Part shown: one piece after another, positions 56,233-64,000 of the stretch
Position numbering within the stretch: position 1 is the first letter of the stretch
How the letters are laid out: every line of letters begins with the position of its first letter
DNA from: Bacteroidia bacterium
GTDB taxonomy: Bacteria; Bacteroidota; Bacteroidia; J057
Direction: 5' to 3'
Length of the DNA: 64,000 bases
Assembly (NCBI GenBank): GCA_033391075.1
Contig: JAWPMV010000005.1
Coordinates: forward strand, 124,001-188,000
The notes under the pieces: generated by a model
What the model was told of the DNA's origin: nothing
The model's database searches: none
What the model saw: only the letters and a program-made list of their open reading frames with translations
Translations under genes and position numbers: made by a program

Positions 56233-57084
56233 ATGGTAACATTTGCAGCCAGCACCTGGCTTTGGACCTCGCCCTTTCAAAAAGACAGCCTTCATTTATT
56301 GGAGAAAGTCAAGCATATGGGCTTTGATGCAGTAGAAATTCCGGTCGAGTATCCAGAATTGATCGATGTATCAGGGACTAAAAAAGTTCTGGATGATTTG
56401 GATTTGGACGTTGTCGTATGTGGAGCTTTTGGGCCGAGTAGGGATTTGACGAATGAAGATTCCAAAATTCATGAGACTTGTTTTCAGTATATCCGCGAAT
56501 GTTTTGACATTTGCAATGCCTGGGGAGCAGGTTTTTTGGTTGGGCCGATGTATGCAGCAGTAGGGAAAGCCCGCATGTTGAGTCCGGAGGATCGAAAAAA
56601 AGAATGGGAATTGGCGGTGAAAAATCTGGGCAAGGTCTGCGAAATGGCAGGTGCAGAAGGATTATCCATTGCCATAGAACCTTTGAACCGTTTCGAAACG
56701 GATTTGGTGAATACAGCAGAGGATGTGATGCGGCTTGTCAAAGACATCAATCATCCTTCAGCCAAAGTAATCCTGGATAGTTTTCATATGACGATAGAGG
56801 AAAGGAATCTGAAAACAGCTTTTGAAACAGTAGGAGAAAAGCTGATACATGTACAGGTATCCGAAAATTACCGAGGGACACCTGGCACAGGATTGACTCC
56901 CTGGAATGAGCTCAAAGCAGGCATAGATAGCATCGGATATGAAGGCGTAGTCTCCATCGAAAGCTTCACTCCAGAATTGAAAGAATTGGCCGGAGCTGTC
57001 TGTTTTTGGAAGCCTATGGCCGAAAGCCAGGACGCTTTTGCCACGAATGGATTGGCATTTTTGAAAGATTTATTTGCTAAATAA
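56233..57084 (+). CDS. Sugar isomerase/epimerase of the xylose isomerase-like TIM barrel family
   Basis: 283 residues, cytosolic. Resembles D-psicose/tagatose 3-epimerase proteins: IAIEPLNRFETD (metal Glu), VILDSFHM (metal Asp and His), VQVSENYRGTPGTG and the last ligand Glu in GVVSIESF. These four positions match the Glu-Asp-His-Glu manganese site of the family. It would interconvert ketoses or related keto-sugars at C3. Four bases after the ThuA/propeller gene and 172 before the oxidoreductase; the three probably form a unit for a keto-sugar derivative. Confidence 0.88.
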   Translation: MVTFAASTWLWTSPFQKDSLHLLEKVKHMGFDAVEIPVEYPELIDVSGTKKVLDDLDLDVVVCGAFGPSRDLTNEDSKIHETCFQYIRECFDICNAWGAGFLVGPMYAAVGKARMLSPEDRKKEWELAVKNLGKVCEMAGAEGLSIAIEPLNRFETDLVNTAEDVMRLVKDINHPSAKVILDSFHMTIEERNLKTAFETVGEKLIHVQVSENYRGTPGTGLTPWNELKAGIDSIGYEGVVSIESFTPELKELAGAVCFWKPMAESQDAFATNGLAFLKDLFAK

Positions 57085-57256
57085 ATTAATGTTAGAATCA
57101 AAATAGGCGCGTTGGGGATGGAACGAAAATGTAGCGGATGGAAATGCGGGATAGCCTTGGTTTTTTCGTTCCGATTTTGTGCAACTTTTCTAAAAAGTTG
57201 CGAAAAAAGCTCAATTATTAAGCGTAAAATAAATAGAAAACTTTGAACTAGAATAC
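57085..57256. repeat. Structured intergenic element with nested hairpins
   Basis: GGAACGAAAA (57120-57129) pairs with TTTTCGTTCC (57163-57172), followed at once by GCAACTTTT/AAAAGTTGC (57181-57189 and 57193-57201, 3-base loop). The intervening GTAGCGGATGGAAATGCGGGATAGCC is rich in purines. The arrangement looks like a dispersed repeat unit of Bacteroidota intergenic regions rather than a simple terminator, since no T run follows on the plus strand. Confidence 0.5.
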
Positions 57257-58369
57257 ATGGAAAAGAAACAATGGAAGGTCGCAATCATCGGCCTTGGCTT
57301 CGGTGCCGAATTTATCCCCATTTACCAAAAGCACCCTTCAGCCAATATGTATGCGATCTGCCAACGAACCGAAAGCAAACTCAATGAAATCGGCGATACT
57401 TTTGGAATAGAGAAGCGCTATACCAGTTATGAAGAGCTGCTCAAAGATCCTGAAATCGACATGGTTCATATCAATACGCCGATTCCCGATCATGCCCCTC
57501 AATCTATTGCAGCCCTGGAAGCCGGCAAACATGTAGCTTGTACGGTTCCTATGGCAACCAGCGTAGAAGATTGCAAAAAGATTGTGGAACTCACCCAAAA
57601 AACCGGCCTCACCTATATGATGATGGAAACGGTAGTATATAGTCGGGAGTTTTTGTTTGTAAAGGAAATGTATGAGAAAGGAGAAATGGGCAAGCTCCAA
57701 TTCCTCCGAGCCTCTCACCAACAGGAAATGGCCGGATGGCCTGGCTATTGGGAAGGACTGCCTCCCATGTACTATGCGACGCATTGTGTTGGTCCGGTAT
57801 TGGCTTTGCCGGGCAAACAGGCGGAGAAAGTTTCCTGTATAGGTTCCGGTAGAATTGATGAAGAACTCATCAAAGTTTACGGTTCTCCTTTTGCCATCGA
57901 ATCCTGCCATATCCAAATGAAGGATTCAGATTTGGGCGCAGAGATTACTCGATCCCTCTTTAACACTGCTCGCCAATATCGGGAGAGTTTTGATGTATAT
58001 GGATCGAAAAAGTCTTTTGAGTGGACGCTCATTGAGCATGAGCCTTCTGTCATTCATACAGGAGAAAGCCCTGAGTTGGTTAAAATTCCGGACTATGCTC
58101 ACCTTCTTCCCAAGGAAATTCAGCATTTCACCACAGGTGGAGTCTATGATGATGATGACAATCAGCATTTGTCTTTCATCCAAGGCGCGGGACATGGGGG
58201 ATCGCATCCTCATTTGGTTCATGAATTTCTAGATGCCCTGGATAATAAAAGAGATCCCTATCCCAATGCAGTTGAATCAGCCAATATTACCTGTGTAGGA
58301 ATTTTGGCACATGAATCAGCTATGCAGGGAGGTAAAACCCTGGATATGCCGGCTTTCACCTTGAAATAA
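57257..58369 (+). CDS. Gfo/Idh/MocA family oxidoreductase
   Basis: 370 residues. Rossmann start VAIIGLGFGAEFIPIYQK (Gly 12, 14, 16), then IDMVHINTPIPDHAPQSIAALEAGKHVACTVPMATS. The usual EKP motif with its active-site Lys is replaced by TVP, so this is a variant subgroup. The C-terminal substrate domain contains GGVYDDDDNQHLSFIQGAGHGGSHPHLVHEFLDAL. Family members oxidise sugars or sugar acids with NAD(P); by context it may work on the keto-sugar handled by the preceding epimerase. The hairpin terminator immediately after it ends the unit. Confidence 0.9.
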   Translation: MEKKQWKVAIIGLGFGAEFIPIYQKHPSANMYAICQRTESKLNEIGDTFGIEKRYTSYEELLKDPEIDMVHINTPIPDHAPQSIAALEAGKHVACTVPMATSVEDCKKIVELTQKTGLTYMMMETVVYSREFLFVKEMYEKGEMGKLQFLRASHQQEMAGWPGYWEGLPPMYYATHCVGPVLALPGKQAEKVSCIGSGRIDEELIKVYGSPFAIESCHIQMKDSDLGAEITRSLFNTARQYRESFDVYGSKKSFEWTLIEHEPSVIHTGESPELVKIPDYAHLLPKEIQHFTTGGVYDDDDNQHLSFIQGAGHGGSHPHLVHEFLDALDNKRDPYPNAVESANITCVGILAHESAMQGGKTLDMPAFTLK

Positions 58370-58393
58370 TATTATTTGAAAAAATAATCTTGT

Positions 58394-58425
58394 AAAGCGG
58401 GGCAGATTTCAATCTGCCCCGCTTT
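58394..58425. terminator. Bidirectional hairpin terminator
   Basis: AAAGCGGGGCAGATT (58394-58408) pairs perfectly with AATCTGCCCCGCTTT (58411-58425), a 15-bp repeat with a 2-base centre. The A-rich and T-rich outer ends suit termination in both directions between the oxidoreductase (ending 58369) and the convergent propeller gene (ending 58429). Confidence 0.88.
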
Positions 58426-58428
58426 CAT

Positions 58429-61400
58429 TTATTCCAATTCAAATACCTTCATCTTTGCATCCTCGATCAATTGCCTGAACTCCGGGAGTGCCCGATTGAC
58501 CAGGTCCATATAGCGAATATCAAATGCTCGGTATTGATTTTTCAAATCCGCCCATCTTTCCAATTCGCCGCCTGAAGGACGGGCATTCTGGCCGATGATC
58601 ACTCGATAGAGACGGATGATATGATTGGTGAATAGTCTCGGATAGTTAATCTCATCCTGGCTAACTTCTACCTTACGTTGGTAGATCATATCTTCAAGAT
58701 CCAGTAGATTTTTTCTTAATTGAGTTGCTGCAGTTTTAATCTCGGGACTCGCCTTATTTTCCTTGCCCTCTTCTAACAGTAAATCTAGCTGTTTCCGCAG
58801 CTTGCGCATTTGACGGATACGATTTTGCGATTGATTGATCACAGCTTTTACTTCTTCTGCCAAAGAGAAATTGGCTTTCAAATCTTCATCCGAAACTTCC
58901 CAGCGCGGATCTTTTTTAATCCGAAAACTCTGCTCCTGAATATCTCCTCCAAAATCGATACGAACCGTATAATTTCCTGTTGCTGCTCTCTGACCGGAGC
59001 CCGGATAGCGCATATCCATCATCACCAAATCCTCCAAAAGTTCAGGAGCCGGATAAAGGAGGTTCCAGGACCAGCTATTCATTCCTTTGCTAATCTTCCA
59101 GGGCTCCTTTTCATCTTTGTTAGAAAGTTTTTTGATGCTTCTCCCCTCTTCATCCCAAATTTCCAGGGTATAGGCTTTATTGGTATCCTGCTCCGTGAGA
59201 TAGAAATGTATTTCAGCCCTGTAAGGCGCTGCATCCGGTGCAGTATTTCCCCTAAAGCCTCCTAAATTACTTCTATACGTATCCGAGATCTCCAATAAGT
59301 GATCCTTATTTCCGGAATCAAAGTTGGCCAATTGATAGATGGGGGAAAGATCATCCATGATCCAGAATCCTCTCCCTTGGGTACTTATGATGAGATCATT
59401 TTGATAAATCTCCATATCGGTGATGGGTGTATGAGGAAGGTTTTGCTGAAAGGATTGCCAACTTCTTCCTTCGTCAAATGAGAGGTACATACCAAATTCG
59501 GTACCCGCATATAGCAGGCCTTTTTCTTTGGGATCCTCACAAACAACCCGGACAAAATGATCAGCTGGAATGCCATTAGTTCCATCCGTCAGCAGTTGCC
59601 AATTCATGCCGTGATTATCGGTCTGGAAGATATAAGGCTTGAAGTCACCATCTCTATATCTGTAAACCGCTATGAAAGCCCTTCCATCTGCATGGGGAGA
59701 AAGTTCGATGCTATTGATAGTACCTTCTTCAGGCATAGAGGGAGGGGTAATATCATTCCAGCTTTCTCCTCCATCCGTTGTGATATGCAATTTTCCATCA
59801 TCGCTGCCCGCCCAAAGCGTATTGGGGTCCGTGGGAGATTCTTCGAAGGCAAAAATGCTACTGTATACTTCCACTCCCGTTGCATCATGTTGAATAGGAC
59901 CTCCGGGGATGTCCTGATAGGCATCAATGTCCTGGGTCAGGTCGGGACTGATGATCTCCCAGCTTTGGCCTTCATTATTGGATTTGTGAACGTAGTTTGA
60001 TGTATGATAAATGACTGTAGGGTCATGCTTAGAAATGCGAATGGGGAAATTCCACTGCCAGCGATACTTGAGGTTTCTTTGCTCGGTTCCTTCTGTATAA
60101 TGCGGATAGGCACCTACATCCCTTCTTTCATTGGTTTTGAGATTTACTCGCGTAATGATCCCACTATAAGTCGTTGCATAAATGATGTTAGGATCATTGG
60201 GATGAACAGTTATATCCGCACTTTCGCCCCCGCCTACACTCAACCAGGCCTGTTTGGGATCAAGTCCACCAGAAGTACGGCTTGGGACTGAGATAGTTGT
60301 ATTGTCCTGCTGACCTGCATAAAGGCGATAAGGGAATTGATTGTCAATCGTGAGCCGATAAAATTCAGAAGTAGGTTGATTATTCTGGGTGGACCATGTT
60401 TTACCAGCATTCAAGCTAATCGTTGCTCCTCCATCATTGCTATTGATCATGATGTTGGGATCATTGGGATTGATCCAAAGGTCATGTGTATCCCCATGTG
60501 GAACGCGATAGCGATGGCTGAAATTTTCCCCTCCATCTATGGATTTAAAGAAATTTACATTGGTAACGTAAACGGTATTTTCGTCTTTTGGATCTGCAAA
60601 GATTCGGCTATAGTACCAGCCCCTCTGACGCAGATTATGATCTCTATTTATTCGACTAAAACTTTTTCCTCCATCATCCGAACGATATACTCCTGCCGCT
60701 TCTTCTTTGGCTGCTTGTTGGATGACCCAGATTCTATTGTGGTTTACGGGTGAAATGGCAATCCCGATTTTACCGATCAGTCCTGTCGGCAATCCATTTT
60801 CAATCTTCTTCCAGCTATCTCCCCCATCTACTGATTTGTATAAACCACCTGTCATTCCTCCATCAATCAGGGTCCAGGGCTTTCTTTCCACTCTCCACAT
60901 ACCTGCATAAAGCACCTCAGGATTGACGGGATCCATCGCAATATCCACCGCACCTGTTGTATCGTTCAGGAATAGGACCTGTTCCCAGTTTTCCCCTCCA
61001 TCTGTACTTCTATAAACCCCTCTTTCTTTATTGGGCCTAAACACATTTCCCAAAGCAGCTACATAGACCAAGTCAGGATTTTGGGGATGAATAATCACAT
61101 CTCCAATTTGCCCGCACTCCTTCAGCCCCATATGTTTCCAGCTTTTTCCTTCATCCAAAGACTTATAAATGCCTATTCCTGCAGAGACATTTCCACGAGG
61201 ACTATCAGAACCCGTACCTACAAAAATGGTAGAGGGTACCGAAGAAGAAACTGCAATAGAACCGATAGAACCACATGCGATTTGGCCATCTGATAAATTG
61301 GTCCAGTTTTGTCCGGCATCAGTAGTTTTCCAAACTCCTCCGCCAGTACTTCCCATATAGAAGGTATAGGGTTTAGCGGGAACTCCAGAGACGGCTGTCG

Positions 61401-61548
61401 AACGTCCCCCGCGATAGGGGCCGACAAATCTGTACTCCATTTTTGAGAGAAAAGAATCAACTCGCGTAGAGGATTCAGCTTGCTGGCCATAGGTAGGGAA
61501 ATAGCCCAACAGGCAAATAGAAAGGAATAGGTAGGATAGTAGTTTCAT
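58429..61548 (-). CDS. Secreted BNR/VPS10-like propeller protein
   Basis: 1039 residues with signal peptide (FPTYGQ). Repeated BNR-type Asp-box units (STDGGENWEQ, SVDGGDSWKK, SDDGGKSFSR, TTDGGESWND) across about 35-700 form large beta-propellers like VPS10/sortilin and the broad glycosyl hydrolase-annotated group. The C-terminal 250 residues are a beta domain (YTLEIWDEEGRSIKKLSNK) and a coiled helical tail (NRIRQMRKLRKQLDLLLEE). No sialidase FRIP motif or catalytic triad is evident, so sialidase activity should not be assumed. Likely periplasmic or surface protein of unknown binding target. Confidence 0.82.
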   Translation of the reverse strand: MKLLSYLFLSICLLGYFPTYGQQAESSTRVDSFLSKMEYRFVGPYRGGRSTAVSGVPAKPYTFYMGSTGGGVWKTTDAGQNWTNLSDGQIACGSIGSIAVSSSVPSTIFVGTGSDSPRGNVSAGIGIYKSLDEGKSWKHMGLKECGQIGDVIIHPQNPDLVYVAALGNVFRPNKERGVYRSTDGGENWEQVLFLNDTTGAVDIAMDPVNPEVLYAGMWRVERKPWTLIDGGMTGGLYKSVDGGDSWKKIENGLPTGLIGKIGIAISPVNHNRIWVIQQAAKEEAAGVYRSDDGGKSFSRINRDHNLRQRGWYYSRIFADPKDENTVYVTNVNFFKSIDGGENFSHRYRVPHGDTHDLWINPNDPNIMINSNDGGATISLNAGKTWSTQNNQPTSEFYRLTIDNQFPYRLYAGQQDNTTISVPSRTSGGLDPKQAWLSVGGGESADITVHPNDPNIIYATTYSGIITRVNLKTNERRDVGAYPHYTEGTEQRNLKYRWQWNFPIRISKHDPTVIYHTSNYVHKSNNEGQSWEIISPDLTQDIDAYQDIPGGPIQHDATGVEVYSSIFAFEESPTDPNTLWAGSDDGKLHITTDGGESWNDITPPSMPEEGTINSIELSPHADGRAFIAVYRYRDGDFKPYIFQTDNHGMNWQLLTDGTNGIPADHFVRVVCEDPKEKGLLYAGTEFGMYLSFDEGRSWQSFQQNLPHTPITDMEIYQNDLIISTQGRGFWIMDDLSPIYQLANFDSGNKDHLLEISDTYRSNLGGFRGNTAPDAAPYRAEIHFYLTEQDTNKAYTLEIWDEEGRSIKKLSNKDEKEPWKISKGMNSWSWNLLYPAPELLEDLVMMDMRYPGSGQRAATGNYTVRIDFGGDIQEQSFRIKKDPRWEVSDEDLKANFSLAEEVKAVINQSQNRIRQMRKLRKQLDLLLEEGKENKASPEIKTAATQLRKNLLDLEDMIYQRKVEVSQDEINYPRLFTNHIIRLYRVIIGQNARPSGGELERWADLKNQYRAFDIRYMDLVNRALPEFRQLIEDAKMKVFELE

Positions 61549-61760
61549 AGATTTCGATCTTCTAGGCCGAAATTAGCTAATTTTAGGAGAATTAATGATG
61601 CCCTGGCCCAAGAGTTTGGAAGCTCAACACATTTCAGCCTATAGAAAAATAGCAAATGCAGGAATATTGGCATAATGTTGAAATTGCTGTATTTTGCTGA
61701 GGTATTGCTCAACGCAAAGGACTACTACTATAAAACCTTTGCGCGGATAAGAAACATCAA
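61549..61760. promoter_or_regulatory. Divergent upstream region with 8-bp inverted repeat
   Basis: Upstream region of both the BNR protein and the APC-Usp gene. CGCAAAGG (61713-61720) and CCTTTGCG (61736-61743) form a perfect inverted repeat with a 15-base spacer, ending 17 bases before the APC-Usp ATG. It could be a regulator site or a leader hairpin. No gene is seen. Confidence 0.4.
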
Positions 61761-63959
61761 ATGGAAAAATCTACGCAAGGCCATGCGAAAATACATGCGG
61801 AGCTGAGCCGGGATATGGGTCTAAGTACGATCCTGGCAATTGGAGTGGGAACGATGATCGCGGCAGGAATATTTACCCTCTCTGGATTGGCTATACGCAA
61901 TGTGGGATCAGCAGCCATCCTTTCCTTTTTTCTGGCAGCTATTGTTGCCGTTTTTACAGCTCTAACTTATTGTGAATTTGTATCCATATACCCCAATTCG
62001 GGAGAAGGATATTTATATGCAAGAAAAACCTATCCAGCTCCTCTCGCCTATTTTGTGGGCTGGGCCCTGGTTTTGGGATATTGTTCTTCCTGCGCTTTTT
62101 ACATTGCCAGTCTTGCTTCTTATTTTAATGAATTTATCTGGCATCCACCGATAGAGACCCTATTCGGACTTATTTGTCTGGCGATTCTCACCTTACTAAA
62201 TATAAAAGGGACAGAGGAAAGCGGGCGATTCCAGATCATCGTCACCGTGGGCAAAGTCTTGCTGCTTTTGTGGTTTGTATTTGGAGGATTGAGTGAAGTA
62301 AGTGTAGACAGGTTTATCGAGAAATTCAGTACAGATATTGTTGATATCAGTGGGACTGCAGCATTGGTATTTATCACCTTTTTTGGGTTTTCGGCGATTG
62401 CGGCTACTGCGGGAGAAGTAAAGAATCCTGTCAAGAATATCCCCAAAGCTATATTCCTGTCTATGGGCATCGTGACAGCTTTATATGTATTAGTGGTTTT
62501 AGTAGTGGAAGTGGCAGATTTGGAGGAATATACAGAAGCCGCAATGGGAATTGCTGCGAAAAAGTACCTGGGTGAGATTGGAGGAACAGTAATTGTTTTA
62601 GGGGGAATTTTCTCCATGGTTTCAGCCTCAAATGCCTCTATTATGGCAGGTTCGCGAGTAACCATGGCCATGAGTCAATTGGGACATTTTCCCAGTGCAT
62701 TTGGAGCAATCAGTTCGAGGACCAAAACGCCCATTGTTGCGGTGATGTTGGTAGGAGGAACCATCATGATATTTGCCATCAGTCTATCCCTGGAAGATCT
62801 CACTCATTTCGCCAATATTGTCTTATTGCTGGTTTTGACCCTGGTAAATGCAGCCCTGATTATTCACCGGAAAAAATACCCGGATATAGAGCGTCCCTTC
62901 AAAGTCCCCTTGGTACCCCTGATCCCTATTTTAGGGATTTTCGCCAATCTTTATCTTCTCTACCAGAATGTCCAGCATCTTGCACCTTCCATGATGGCTT
63001 TAGCTAGCTTGATGTTAGGATTTTTAGGCTTCCTGGCATGGAAAGGAAGTCAGGCAGAAGAAGAGGCCATAGAAGGTGAACCTTCCAAGGTAGCTATGGG
63101 ACGTTATGCAACTAAAGAAGCCAAATTTAGAATACTGGTTCCCCTTTCCAATCCACGAACGGTTGAACCCCTTATAGATTTAGCCGCAGGAATAGGAAAA
63201 GACCGAGAAGCCGAAATTGTAGCTTTACGGGTAGCACTTATCCCGGATCAAGCCATCCCCGATGATGAGGAAGTATATGTACAGAAGGAGCAAGCGATAC
63301 TTGATTTGGCACACAAAACTGCCCATAGCTATAACATGCCTATTACCTCCTTACTCAGGATAGGACATAATGCAGCCAGAGCCATTTTGGAAACAGCCAG
63401 AGAACAACATTGTGATCTCATTTTGATGGGATGGAAAGGCTATAGTACCAAAGCCCAGATGATGTTGGGAGAAGTTACTGAAGCGGTCATCAATAATGCA
63501 AAAACAGACATCATGCTGGTAAAGCTGTCTGGAAAACGCGATTTGAAAAAATTCCTTCTTCCAAGTGCTGGAGGACAGCATGCCAAGCTGGCGAGTTCCT
63601 ATGTGGCTTCCATCGTGAAAGAGTCAGGAGGATCTCTAACCCTGGGAGGAGTTGTTTCACCCGGCTCGGATACAGATGAAATCAGTGAAAGACTGGGGGC
63701 TTCGATAGCCGAGATCATGGATAAAGATCAGATCAATCTGGATACCATGATTATTGAGCATAATGATGTTGCAGAAGGAATTATTGGAGCTGCTGAGGAT
63801 TATGATGCTGTGGTTGTAGGTGCTGCCGGAGCGGGTTATTTCCAGCAAATCCTGTTTGGAAGTATTCCGGAAACCATTGCAAAAGGAACAGATAAGACGG
63901 TAATTCTGGTCAAACAATACGATCGGGTCAAGTCTCTGATAGAAAGGATCATGGGCTAA
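61761..63959 (+). CDS. APC family amino acid permease fused to two universal stress protein domains
   Basis: 732 residues. About 20-435 is a 12-helix APC permease (LSTILAIGVGTMIAAGIFTLSG, a substrate-binding GxG in helix 1; YPNSGEGYLYARKTYPAPLAYFVGW; SASNASIMAGSRVTMAMSQLG). The C-terminal 290 residues hold two Usp domains; the first contains DLILMGWKG and the second VVVGAAGAGYFQQILFGSIPETIAKG, close to the GxxGxn(S) ATP-binding loop of Usp proteins. Tandem Usp domains on APC or CPA transporters are thought to sense nucleotides and gate the carrier. Substrate unknown; cationic or neutral amino acids are usual. Confidence 0.9.
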   Translation: MEKSTQGHAKIHAELSRDMGLSTILAIGVGTMIAAGIFTLSGLAIRNVGSAAILSFFLAAIVAVFTALTYCEFVSIYPNSGEGYLYARKTYPAPLAYFVGWALVLGYCSSCAFYIASLASYFNEFIWHPPIETLFGLICLAILTLLNIKGTEESGRFQIIVTVGKVLLLLWFVFGGLSEVSVDRFIEKFSTDIVDISGTAALVFITFFGFSAIAATAGEVKNPVKNIPKAIFLSMGIVTALYVLVVLVVEVADLEEYTEAAMGIAAKKYLGEIGGTVIVLGGIFSMVSASNASIMAGSRVTMAMSQLGHFPSAFGAISSRTKTPIVAVMLVGGTIMIFAISLSLEDLTHFANIVLLLVLTLVNAALIIHRKKYPDIERPFKVPLVPLIPILGIFANLYLLYQNVQHLAPSMMALASLMLGFLGFLAWKGSQAEEEAIEGEPSKVAMGRYATKEAKFRILVPLSNPRTVEPLIDLAAGIGKDREAEIVALRVALIPDQAIPDDEEVYVQKEQAILDLAHKTAHSYNMPITSLLRIGHNAARAILETAREQHCDLILMGWKGYSTKAQMMLGEVTEAVINNAKTDIMLVKLSGKRDLKKFLLPSAGGQHAKLASSYVASIVKESGGSLTLGGVVSPGSDTDEISERLGASIAEIMDKDQINLDTMIIEHNDVAEGIIGAAEDYDAVVVGAAGAGYFQQILFGSIPETIAKGTDKTVILVKQYDRVKSLIERIMG

Positions 63960-64000
63960 TTGAGGAAATCCCTCGGAATCCGTATCTTTTCATTGGAAAG

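Noticed and set aside
57338-57916. 192-codon antisense frame inside the Gfo/Idh/MocA gene
   Set aside because: The composition follows from the complementary codons and no motif is recognisable; the oxidoreductase frame is well supported.
58429-61548. Sialidase annotation suggested by BNR Asp-boxes
   Set aside because: No FRIP motif or sialidase catalytic residues were seen; the repeats fit VPS10/sortilin-like propellers.
1-64000. CRISPR array, tRNA or rRNA genes, phage or transposase genes
   Set aside because: No regularly spaced direct repeats, no tRNA cloverleaf or CCA end, no rRNA segments and no transposase or integrase were recognised. The palindromic repeats found are short and non-coding.

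Overview
The window is a chromosomal segment of a member of the Bacteroidota, probably a marine or polysaccharide-degrading relative of the Saprospiria or Cytophagia. Evidence: an adjacent SusC/SusD pair, a type IX secretion C-terminal sorting domain on a CotH protein, many short lipoprotein signal peptides ending in a Cys, formylglycine sulfatases, PVC-style propeller/HEAT proteins, moderate to low G+C, and few recognisable Shine-Dalgarno sites. Family-level placement is an inference.

Layout. (1) 1-6977: the tail of an upstream gene with a strong terminator, a polyprenyl-phosphate sugar transferase, a small lipoprotein, a secreted CotH protein, serC and a membrane fatty-acid/sterol hydroxylase. 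(2) 6969-28105: a glycan utilisation locus. SusC, SusD, a giant FG-GAP/ASPIC lipoprotein, a DUF4434 TIM-barrel protein and an N-acylglucosamine 2-epimerase run leftward. A LacI-type regulator runs rightward, with two CACGTG-centred palindromes 21 bp apart in front of it. Next come a fucose/rhamnose-type mutarotase, a GH92 alpha-mannosidase, a haem c HEAT-propeller lipoprotein, a sodium/solute symporter and a GH130 mannoside phosphorylase. GH92, GH130 and the AGE epimerase together suggest handling of mannose/GlcNAc glycans such as N-glycan cores. (3) 28102-30335: a divergent MocR regulator and a flavin-binding PNPOx-like protein. (4) 30322-51679: about 21 kb of uninterrupted leftward genes. 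The upstream part (51679 to 40396) holds most of an oxidative L-fucose pathway: lactonase, SDR, FucP permease, two sulfatases, an FAH-family hydrolase, a twin esterase, a NahK-like sugar kinase and an aldehyde dehydrogenase. After a 190-base gap, the second part (40205 to 30322) holds an RraA-like aldolase, an SDR, an atypical enolase-superfamily protein, an NTF2-RidA fusion, a creatininase-family hydrolase, a CBM9-like lipoprotein, an SSS symporter with a 40-residue membrane partner, and a DUF5107-TPR protein. (5) 51780-63959: a metallo-beta-lactamase-fold protein; a ThuA/propeller/HEAT/cupredoxin fusion with a sugar epimerase and a Gfo/Idh/MocA oxidoreductase; a secreted BNR propeller; and an APC permease fused to Usp domains.

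Working together: surface sulfatases, esterases and GH92 would trim a sulfated or acetylated fucose- and mannose-bearing glycan. SusCD, FucP and the SSS symporters would import the products. The mutarotase, SDR, lactonase and FAH enzymes would take L-fucose to pyruvate and lactate. The part least explained by known pathways is the 40205-33518 operon. Two small membrane-protein genes (56 and 40 residues) were read directly from the sequence.
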